Shown here one piece after another: positions 1 through 6,855 of a stretch of DNA of 64,000 nt. Below the pieces are notes generated by a model that searched no databases, had not been told where the DNA came from, and was given only the letters and a program-made list of their open reading frames with translations. The position numbers and the translations under genes are program-made. The first letter of the stretch is position 1. Every line of letters starts with the position of its first letter. This stretch comes from Bacteroidota bacterium (GTDB taxonomy: Bacteria; Bacteroidota; Bacteroidia; 2-12-FULL-35-15): the NCBI GenBank assembly GCA_025963715.1, contig JAOQAG010000014.1:1-64000 (forward strand). Direction: 5' to 3'.

Positions 1-7
1 TCTTAAG

Positions 8-101
8 CTGTCATCCCGGGCTTGACCCGGGATCTGTTAAATACTTGCAGCGCCTACACAGTTCTTAATTGGCAGATCCCGGGTCAAGCCCGGGATGACA
101 G
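8..101. repeat. Family A palindromic repeat (copy 1), loop orientation 1
   Basis: Two perfect 29-bp inverted arms (8-36 and 73-101), built on GTCATCCCGGG / CCCGGGATGAC, enclose a 36-nt loop. The right flank up to about 147 (ending CTACAACATAACC) is also conserved in the copy at 22429-22622, so the element is longer than the palindrome and is cut by the window start. Relative to that copy the loop is inverted. It resembles the MITE/REP-like palindromes common in Bacteroidota. It is translated in some frames but is not a gene. Confidence 0.9.
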
Positions 102-173
102 TATTATTTGTGAATATTGTAAAAAAACATGTTACTACAACATAACCTTTTGTATTGCTAATTTTAATTTGCA

Positions 174-315
174 CGTCATTGCGAGGGCTTTTCGCCCGAA
201 GCAATCTCATTCTGGATTAAATACTGGTGTGAGATTGCTTCGGGCGAAAAGCCCTCGCAATGACGTTCTTAAAGGAATTCTTTTTTATGGTACAAAGTTC
301 CGGATACTCATTTAA
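174..315. repeat. Family B palindromic repeat (copy 1)
   Basis: Arms at 174-210 and about 229-265 (CGTCATTGCGAGGGC...GCCCTCGCAATGACG) form a long near-perfect inverted repeat. A conserved right tail (TTCTTAAA, then a TTTCTTTT-like tract and AAAGTTCCGGA) runs to about 315. Other copies lie at 4730, 6652, 22345 (mini, reversed) and 28913 (reversed). Confidence 0.9.
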
Positions 316-337
316 TAGTATAAAAAAAACAATGCTC

Positions 338-369
338 AAAAGCCACGATTTTCAACAATCGTGGCTTTT
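338..369. terminator. Bidirectional intrinsic terminator-like hairpin
   Basis: A perfect 13-bp stem (338-350 / 357-369) has a 6-nt loop and ends in T-runs on both strands. It probably ends a transcript from the left of the window, ahead of the TonB receptor gene. Confidence 0.75.
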
Positions 370-470
370 TATTTGGAGCGTAAAAGCGTTGCTAAAACAG
401 GATCAGCTGCTGATCTTCTATGTGTTTACGTCTAACTTCCATTATATTTTTTTAAGCAAAAAAGCCTGGA

Positions 471-478
471 TATGTTTG
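471..478 (+). promoter_or_regulatory. Putative -7 promoter element of the TonB receptor gene
   Basis: TATGTTTG matches the Bacteroidota -7 consensus TAnnTTTG exactly and lies 19 nt before the ATG at 498. No clear TTG is present at -33, so the call rests on the -7 box and its position. Confidence 0.45.
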
Positions 479-497
479 TGTAAAATATATTACAAAT

Positions 498-2942
498 ATG
501 ATAAAATCAATCATCCGGCTAAAGGCAAAACAGTGCATTATAATAAACATAATGTTATTCAGCTTCATTAGCAATGCAGCTCTGGCTCAATCAGACAGTA
601 TTCAAAAACCATTTAACCACAAGCTCTCCGGGATCATAAAAGATAAAGGTACAGGCGAAGCGCTTCCTTTTGCTATTATCCAGCTGAAAGGCACCACAAC
701 GGGTGTGACATCCAATGTGGATGGTTATTTTTCATTAACAAACATCCCGGCAGATACAAGTACCATTGTTGTATCCTACCCGGGATATTCGGCTACCGAG
801 ATCCAGTTAAAACCGGGACAGGCAACCACGGATTTTAAAATAGAAATGCTGCCTGCAGCAAAACAGTTAAAAGAAGTAACCGTTAGCGCAGAACGGGAAG
901 ATGTGATGCTGGTTGACCGCTCAAACGTAAGCATGATAAAAATGACTCCTAAAAAATTAGAGCAATTGCCTAACATAGGAGAAAAAGATATTCTACGCGC
1001 TTTTCAATTAATGCCGGGCATCAGCTCTTCCAATGAATCATCATCGGGCTTGTATGTCAGAGGAGGAACGCCCGATCAGAATCTTGTTCTTTATGATGGA
1101 TTTACGGTTTATCATGTGGATCACCTGTATGGATTTTACAGCGCATTTAATTCCAACGCGCTTAAAGATGTGCAGTTGTACAAAGGCGGATTCGAATCAA
1201 AATTCGGCGGACGGCTTTCGAGTGTTACTGAAATAACCGGTAAGGACGGGAATCAGAATAAATTTAATGTGGGTGCAGATGTAAGCTTGCTTAGCTTCAA
1301 TGTATTTGCGGAAGTTCCGATCGGAGATAAATTTTCTTCCATTGTTGCATTCCGCCGCTCTTACAGAGGGCTTTTATACAACCAGATCTTTGGGATGTTT
1401 AACGCTACAGGAGGTACAGCAAAAGCGGAAGGCGGAAGAGCGACCACCAGCACTACGGTTGCTTCTTTCTTTTATGATGTAAATGGAAAATTTACTTACC
1501 GGCCAACAAAAAAAGATATTATTTCGTTAAGCATTTATAACGGAACGGATAAGCTTGATAACAGCTCCGCAGCAACCGAGCAGCCGATCAGTGGCTCCAG
1601 CTCTACATTCAGCAACAGCAGCACCGATCTTACAAACTATGGAAATATCGGCAGCAGCCTTAAATGGTCGAGGCGCTGGAATGATAAATTATACAGCAAT
1701 ACCATTGCAAGCTATTCCAATTATTACAGCGACAGGAACAATTCACAAACCAAATCGATTACGGATTCACTGGGCGCTACCAATACAAGCAGCCAGGGGA
1801 TTTTTGAAACTAATAATTTACAGGATTACAGCTTAAAATCAGATTATCAATATGATCTGAAAAATAATGTGCAGCTGCAATTCGGAGGTTTTGGAACGTA
1901 TTACGATATACAATACACCTACGCTCAAAATGATACGGTCACTATTTTAAATAAAAACAACCAGGCTTATTTAACCGGAGCATACTTACAAAGTAAAATT
2001 GATTTATTGCATAACAAGATCCATTTTCTTCCCGGGATTCGCGCAAGCTATTTTACTACTACCAATAAAATGTATTACGAGCCGCGCGCATCGGTTGCCT
2101 ACAACATTAACGATAAAATAACGCTGAAAGCTGCAACGGGCTTGTATTACCAGTTTGCCAACCGTGTAACCCGGGAAGACATTCTTGCAGGAAGCCGCGA
2201 TTTTTGGCTGTTATCCGGTACAAACGATGTTCCGGTAAGTTCGGCAATGCATTACATCCTTGGCGCTGCTTATGAAAATGATAACTATCTTTTTAGTGTA
2301 GAAGGTTATTACAAAACGTTAAGCAATCTTACGGAATATTCGCTCCGGTTTAATCCCCAGCAAGGCAGCGATGTTAGCTACAGCGAAAACTTTTTTACCG
2401 GTAAAGGATTTTCAAGAGGTATTGAATTTTTAGTGCAGCGCAAAGTGGGTAAAATAAAAGGCTGGGTAAGCTATACGCTGGGGCAGGCACAAAATCTTTT
2501 CCCGGTTTATTCAACCGGTTATTTTCCGGCGGCACAGGATGTAACACACGAATTTAAAACGGTGCTGTTATACAAATATAAAAAATGGAATTTTTCAGCA
2601 ACCTGGGTATATGCCACAGGCAGGCCGTACACAGCGCCATCCGGGGCTTACAATGTAACACTGCTGGACGGTTCACAACAAAGCTTTTACACGGTTACAG
2701 CAAAAAACGGGCAACGCCTGCCAGCTTATCATCGTGCTGATATAGCTGTGAACTACAGCATATTTGCAGGAAAAAAGAACCGGCGCGAAATCGGGTACAT
2801 TGGTGTTTCGGTGTTTAATGTTTACAACAGAACAAATGTGTGGTATAAACAATATTCGATCACAAACGGACAGATCCTTCAGACAAATGTTAACTATTTA
2901 GGGATCACACCAAACTTAACATTATCATTTAAACTCAGATAA
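498..2942 (+). CDS. TonB-dependent receptor with carboxypeptidase-regulatory-like N-terminus
   Basis: Outer-membrane receptor of 814 residues for TonB-energised uptake of an unknown ligand. A signal peptide (residues 1-30, ALA before QSD) is followed by a carboxypeptidase-D-regulatory-like beta-sandwich (about 41-120), a plug domain (about 150-250, with LYVRGGTPDQN and VQLYKGGFESKFGGRLSS) and a long beta-barrel rich in alternating aromatic residues. The start at 498 gives a complete signal peptide and sits just after a good -7 box. The next gene begins one base after the stop and encodes a DUF4249 lipoprotein, the usual partner of this receptor subtype. It is not a SusC-type receptor: no SusD gene is nearby. 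The substrate cannot be read from the sequence. Confidence 0.93.
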   Translation: MIKSIIRLKAKQCIIINIMLFSFISNAALAQSDSIQKPFNHKLSGIIKDKGTGEALPFAIIQLKGTTTGVTSNVDGYFSLTNIPADTSTIVVSYPGYSATEIQLKPGQATTDFKIEMLPAAKQLKEVTVSAEREDVMLVDRSNVSMIKMTPKKLEQLPNIGEKDILRAFQLMPGISSSNESSSGLYVRGGTPDQNLVLYDGFTVYHVDHLYGFYSAFNSNALKDVQLYKGGFESKFGGRLSSVTEITGKDGNQNKFNVGADVSLLSFNVFAEVPIGDKFSSIVAFRRSYRGLLYNQIFGMFNATGGTAKAEGGRATTSTTVASFFYDVNGKFTYRPTKKDIISLSIYNGTDKLDNSSAATEQPISGSSSTFSNSSTDLTNYGNIGSSLKWSRRWNDKLYSNTIASYSNYYSDRNNSQTKSITDSLGATNTSSQGIFETNNLQDYSLKSDYQYDLKNNVQLQFGGFGTYYDIQYTYAQNDTVTILNKNNQAYLTGAYLQSKIDLLHNKIHFLPGIRASYFTTTNKMYYEPRASVAYNINDKITLKAATGLYYQFANRVTREDILAGSRDFWLLSGTNDVPVSSAMHYILGAAYENDNYLFSVEGYYKTLSNLTEYSLRFNPQQGSDVSYSENFFTGKGFSRGIEFLVQRKVGKIKGWVSYTLGQAQNLFPVYSTGYFPAAQDVTHEFKTVLLYKYKKWNFSATWVYATGRPYTAPSGAYNVTLLDGSQQSFYTVTAKNGQRLPAYHRADIAVNYSIFAGKKNRREIGYIGVSVFNVYNRTNVWYKQYSITNGQILQTNVNYLGITPNLTLSFKLR

Positions 2943-2943
2943 C

Positions 2944-3762
2944 ATGAAAATTTCAATGCCAAAAAAACCGATCTTCATTCTTGCCGTTTTATTTTTAAGC
3001 ATGGCGGTAAGCTGCACAAAAGAAGACAATACAGAGTTTACGGATGCCGCTATTATTGAAGCGTACCTCAATGATGGTCACTATTTTTCCCTTTCGGTGA
3101 GCCGCCAGATCCCCTTCTCCGATAACGTCACTTATTCTTCTGATGATATAAATAATTTATCGATCGCTATCAATTATAACGGCAGCACGCATACATTAAC
3201 ACCTTTAGGAAACGGGCAATATTCGGATAGCACGATTGTGATCAACCAGGGAAATGTTTACAATCTTTCATTTACATTCAATAATCAAAATGTAACCGCA
3301 ACAACCAGCATCCCTGCAAAACCAATTAATTTTCAGCAATCTGTAACCGGAATTACGGTTCCGCCACAAGTGGAATCCCATTCCGGGCCTACAGGAACAT
3401 TGCCTGATCCGGTGGAACTTTCCTGGAATAATCCCGATGGCAGCAATTATTTTGTTGTTATTCAAAATATGGAAACAAACCCGGTTCCAATCACAACGGG
3501 TGCAACCGGACAAAGTGATAAAACATTCCGGACACCGCCAACAAACTTAACGGTAACGGAAATACGGCCATTGGATTTTCAATATTATGGAATGCACCGC
3601 CTGATCCTGTATCACGTGTTGCCTGATTATGCTGCGTTATATGCAACCGGTAATAACAGCTCACAAAATCTTGCCAATCCCTCAACAGCAATTACCAACG
3701 GATATGGAATATTTACAGGATTAAATTCGGATACGCTGTTTATTGATGTGATACATCCCTAA
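2944..3762 (+). CDS. DUF4249 family lipoprotein
   Basis: A 272-residue lipoprotein. The lipobox is at LSMAVSC (cysteine about residue 24), followed by TKEDN. The body (AAIIEAYLNDG, VTATTSIPAKP, FFVVIQNME-like strands) fits the DUF4249 family, beta-rich proteins encoded directly downstream of carboxypeptidase-regulatory TonB receptors. It is co-transcribed with the receptor (one-base gap) and probably sits on the outer membrane as its accessory protein. At 272 residues it is shorter than many relatives (about 300-400). A hairpin follows the stop. The function is inferred from pairing only. Confidence 0.85.
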   Translation: MKISMPKKPIFILAVLFLSMAVSCTKEDNTEFTDAAIIEAYLNDGHYFSLSVSRQIPFSDNVTYSSDDINNLSIAINYNGSTHTLTPLGNGQYSDSTIVINQGNVYNLSFTFNNQNVTATTSIPAKPINFQQSVTGITVPPQVESHSGPTGTLPDPVELSWNNPDGSNYFVVIQNMETNPVPITTGATGQSDKTFRTPPTNLTVTEIRPLDFQYYGMHRLILYHVLPDYAALYATGNNSSQNLANPSTAITNGYGIFTGLNSDTLFIDVIHP

Positions 3763-3781
3763 CAGAAAACAGCCATCGGAG

Positions 3782-3808
3782 AAGGGCTGGTTTGTAGCGC
3801 CAGCCCTT
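3782..3808 (+). terminator. Hairpin after the receptor/DUF4249 pair
   Basis: Nine-bp stem AAGGGCTGG / CCAGCCCTT with a 9-nt loop, 20 bp after the DUF4249 stop. The T-tract is short (TTTA), so termination may be weak. Confidence 0.5.
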
Positions 3809-3851
3809 TAATGACGCTGAAATTTTATAACACAGGAAGCCCGGGAATAAT

Positions 3852-4727
3852 ATGAAAAGCAGGAACTTTGTAAGCCTAACAATTGCCTTCTCATTTTTAG
3901 CCATTTCTGTAACAGGCTTGTTATTATATTTTGGTGTAAAATCAGAATCAATAGAAACAATACATGTACTTTTTGGTTTGCTTTTTACCGGTTTTGCAAT
4001 TTTTCATATCTGGTATAATTTCAGCTCACTTAAAAATTATTCTAAAAACCGGAAAACAAACGTTATAAAAAAAGAGTTTGCTTTTGCTTCACTGATCTTT
4101 ATTTTTTTAACGATCGTCATGTGCCTGGGCTTTTCGTTTATTGAAGATCTTTCGCACGCAGGCAGAATACTTGCCGGGCATAACAAGAGCCATCAGCGCA
4201 AAGATGAAGGGCTAAGTTTTAGCCAGCTCTCTACCAATGAAAATGTGAAAGGCACTTCCCTGCATTTTGTTATATGGGAAAACGAAGAAGTGCTGGCTCC
4301 TTCAATAGTGATCTGGGTGGCAGATTCAAACAAAAAATATATTGAAAATATTTTTTTACCGGCAAAAGTGCTGACAGTACCGGCATCGGTTTTTGATAGC
4401 AGGGATTTCGAAAAACCGGATCTCAGAAAAGAACTGAAATTTAATGACTTTAATCCTGCATTGTTCCGGAAGTTCACAAAAAACAATCCCAATCTAAAAT
4501 TCAATTTCAGTAACGCCACACCCATCAGTAGTTTTATGCTGGAAACCAATACTCACGCAAAAAACAATTTTACTATTTGTCTTGAAATAATGTATGCAGG
4601 CACAACTGAATTTTACTATGCCACAATAAATGCCTCTAAAAACAGTACATTTCTGTTGCAGTCATCACAGAATAGATTTATCAAAAAGGGAGTGGTCATT
4701 ATTGATGATTTAAACAATTTTAATTAG
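3852..4727 (+). CDS. Membrane protein, DUF4405-like N-terminus with periplasmic C-terminal domain
   Basis: 291 residues. Three hydrophobic segments at about 8-27, 36-56 and 76-97 match the DUF4405-type membrane module, with a histidine in segment 2 (FHIW) that could be a haem or metal ligand in this fold. The soluble remainder (about 115-291) is probably periplasmic. Its strand IVIWVADSNKKYIENIF recalls the start of DUF2271 domains (predicted iron-related periplasmic domains), but I place this only tentatively. It stands alone between a hairpin and a family B repeat. An iron or redox role would be inference. Confidence 0.6.
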   Translation: MKSRNFVSLTIAFSFLAISVTGLLLYFGVKSESIETIHVLFGLLFTGFAIFHIWYNFSSLKNYSKNRKTNVIKKEFAFASLIFIFLTIVMCLGFSFIEDLSHAGRILAGHNKSHQRKDEGLSFSQLSTNENVKGTSLHFVIWENEEVLAPSIVIWVADSNKKYIENIFLPAKVLTVPASVFDSRDFEKPDLRKELKFNDFNPALFRKFTKNNPNLKFNFSNATPISSFMLETNTHAKNNFTICLEIMYAGTTEFYYATINASKNSTFLLQSSQNRFIKKGVVIIDDLNNFN

Positions 4728-4729
4728 TA

Positions 4730-4853
4730 CGTCATTGCGAGGGCTTTTCGCCCGAAGCAATCTCATTCTAGTTCATAATCTGGTGTGAGATTGCTTCGGG
4801 CGAAAAGCCCTGTGCCACCGCTAAAGCTATGGCGACACGCGGTCGCAATGACG
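4730..4853. repeat. Family B palindromic repeat (copy 2) with 33-nt insertion
   Basis: The same palindrome as at 174, but the right arm is split by a 33-nt segment (4811-4843, GTGCCACCGCTAAAGC...). The exact reverse complement of that segment is in the copy at 28923-28955. The conserved tail (TTCTTAAAATAATTTC) continues to about 4900. The element begins two bases after the preceding stop codon. Confidence 0.9.
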
Positions 4854-4899
4854 TTCTTAAAATAATTTCTTTTCAGGATGCAACCTTCCGGAACTCAAT

Positions 4900-5145
4900 A
4901 AATTTATTACGCACTTAATACGGCGCATTCATAGCTGCAGGCAATCTTCATACAGCCTGGCACTATTTATTTCTCTCTGCGCAGCAATTTATTTTAAAAA
5001 AAAATAGCGATTAAAGCCCTCCGGGCATTAAATGGCACAAATTATTCATTGGACAAATTGGGATAGCTGATCATAACACTTTCTGACTTCCCTCATTCAA
5101 CGGACTTTAAGCAAAGCCTGATTTTGTTTTACAAATTATAAAAAA
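4900..5145. other. Intergenic, no gene seen
   Basis: AT-rich sequence between the repeat and the DoxX-like gene. I see no convincing ORF; the ATG at 5031 gives only 12 codons. No clear promoter box stands out. Confidence 0.5.
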
Positions 5146-5580
5146 ATGGAAACACTCGCTCAACACCACGAATCAATAGCAGCACTAATTGCAAGGGTAT
5201 TCCTGGGCCTCCTTTTCTTCTTCCAGGGATATGATGCAGTATTTAAAATAAAAATATCCAATGTAATTGAAACGTATGAAAGCTCATTTGCGGACAAAGG
5301 CATTCCGCGTTTTTTAACCGTATGTGGTGCATGGTTTACTTCTTATGCAGAGCTGATCGGTGGCTTGTTCCTTATTACCGGATTGTTTGAATACTGGAGC
5401 TTATCCCTCCTTGGACTCGACCTGATTGTTGCTTCCATAGGATTTTGCATTGTTTCTTCGATTTGGGATACACGCCATGTTTTCCCACGGCTGGTATTGC
5501 TTATTTTTTTACTGGTAATACCTCCGGCATGGGACCATTACTCCCTTGATCATTTATTATCCATCATTTATAAAAACTAA
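5146..5580 (+). CDS. DoxX-like membrane protein
   Basis: 144 residues with four predicted membrane helices (about 12-32, 65-82, 86-105, 113-130). The first helix ARVFLGLLFFFQGYDAVFK and the motif AELIGGLFLITGLF are typical of the DoxX/SURF4-like superfamily, small inner-membrane proteins with redox or stress links in some bacteria. The universal stress protein gene starts 6 bp downstream, so the two are probably one transcript. The biochemical function is unknown. Confidence 0.75.
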   Translation: METLAQHHESIAALIARVFLGLLFFFQGYDAVFKIKISNVIETYESSFADKGIPRFLTVCGAWFTSYAELIGGLFLITGLFEYWSLSLLGLDLIVASIGFCIVSSIWDTRHVFPRLVLLIFLLVIPPAWDHYSLDHLLSIIYKN

Positions 5581-5586
5581 ATTATC

Positions 5587-6417
5587 ATGAAAACAATTCT
5601 CGCTCCCACAGACTTTTCAACATCCGCAGACAATGCCATTGATTATGCGGCAGAGATAGCAAAAGCAACCAATGCAAAACTTGTTCTTTTCCACGTGTAC
5701 AACATCCCGATAGTTCCTGCAGAAGCTCCTATTGCAATGCCAACAGAAGAAATAGAAAAAGATGCGATGGCTGAACTGCAAAAAATAAAACAGCGCCTGG
5801 ATATGAAACACGGAGAGCAGCTCTCTGTACGATGTGAATGTGAGCTTGGATTTCCGGTGGAAGAGATCAATTCATTTGCAAAGACGTGTAACGCCGACCT
5901 GATCGTGATGGGAATGGAAGGTACCGGGGCCTTAACCGAGAAACTAATCGGCAGCATTACAACAGCGCTTATAAAAAAAGCAAATTGCCCGGTGCTGGCG
6001 ATAGATGAACATGTACAATTTACCAGCATCGGAAAAATAGCTTTTGCTTCCGATTATAATCAAACAAACAATAAATTGGTGCTTGCACCTTTAAAAGAGT
6101 TCGCCGAATTGTTTAAATCCCACATCTACATTCTGAATGTGGTTCCGGAAGGTGAAGAAATTCCTTCTATAGACAAAGCGGTGGAAGGAATAAAACTGGA
6201 GCATTTGCTGGAAGGTACCGATCATTCGTTCCATTTCAAAAACAATAAAAATATTGTTGATGGGATCAATCAATTTGTGGAAGAACAAAAGATCAACATG
6301 GTGGCAATCATCCCGCGGAAACATCAGTTATTTCAAAATTTATTTCAGGAATCTACAACTAAACGCATGGCTTTTCATACAAAAATTCCTTTGCTGGCAT
6401 TGCACGAACAGGAATAA
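5587..6417 (+). CDS. Two-domain universal stress protein (UspA family)
   Basis: 276 residues containing two Usp folds in tandem. The first starts MKTILAPTDFS and ends with the nucleotide-binding pattern GMEGTG-ALTEKLIGS and then CPVLAID (about residues 110-142), which suggests an ATP-binding subtype. The second (about 146-276) ends TKIPLLALHE and lacks a clear G-2x-G-9x-G motif, so it is probably degenerate. A cytoplasmic role in stress or low-energy conditions is expected from the family. It is probably co-transcribed with the DoxX-like gene. Confidence 0.9.
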   Translation: MKTILAPTDFSTSADNAIDYAAEIAKATNAKLVLFHVYNIPIVPAEAPIAMPTEEIEKDAMAELQKIKQRLDMKHGEQLSVRCECELGFPVEEINSFAKTCNADLIVMGMEGTGALTEKLIGSITTALIKKANCPVLAIDEHVQFTSIGKIAFASDYNQTNNKLVLAPLKEFAELFKSHIYILNVVPEGEEIPSIDKAVEGIKLEHLLEGTDHSFHFKNNKNIVDGINQFVEEQKINMVAIIPRKHQLFQNLFQESTTKRMAFHTKIPLLALHEQE

Positions 6418-6536
6418 TTATAAAGCATACTATATCCTGATCAAAAATAAAAAATAAAATTGCACAGGATTGTTTTTATTCTGAATGACGATGCTCAGTT
6501 TCAGCCATGATTCAGATCAGTAACAAAAAAAATCCT

Positions 6537-6565
6537 GTTGGGCGTAGCGTCCCGCTACGCCCAAC
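6537..6565 (-). terminator. Perfect 13-bp hairpin
   Basis: Stem 6537-6549 / 6553-6565 (GTTGGGCGTAGCG) with a 3-nt loop. On the minus strand it is followed by AGGATTTTTTT, so it could terminate minus-strand transcripts that read past 6804. On the plus strand it has no T-run. It may instead be a degenerate repeat. Confidence 0.4.
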
Positions 6566-6651
6566 GACAAACACGACATTTAACATTGATTGACTATCCG
6601 AAAGTTTATACCAGGCTTATACTATTTTAATTGAAAAAACCTTAATTTGTG

Positions 6652-6743
6652 CGTCATTGCGAGGGCTTTTCGCCCGAAGCAATCTCATTCTGGTTCATAA
6701 TCTGCTGTGAGATTGCTTCGGGCGAAAAGCCCTCGCAATGACG
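6652..6743. repeat. Family B palindromic repeat (copy 3)
   Basis: A near-perfect palindrome CGTCATTGCGAGGGC...GCCCTCGCAATGACG with the usual tail (TTCTTAAAATAATTTC ... AAAGTTCCGGATACTCA) to about 6790. It is preceded by GTTTATACCA, a motif also found beside family A copies. Confidence 0.9.
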
Positions 6744-6803
6744 TTCTTAAAATAATTTCTTTTCATGGTGCAAAGTTCCGGATACTCAATAATATTATTC
6801 AAA

Positions 6804-6832
6804 AAAAAATCCGGCTGCTAACCGGATTTTTT
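6804..6832. terminator. Bidirectional terminator
   Basis: AAAAAATCCGG / CCGGATTTTTT stem with a 7-nt loop, 24 bp downstream of the stop of the minus-strand GloVer-repeat gene. Confidence 0.85.
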
Positions 6833-6855
6833 TATTTGAATGATTGATTTAAAAA

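Noticed and set aside
22-315. Plus-strand ORF of 97 codons at the left edge
   Set aside because: It reads through family A and B palindromes; phrases such as WQIPGQARDD are the translation of the repeat and reappear in other repeat copies (22446-22688, 58749-58952).
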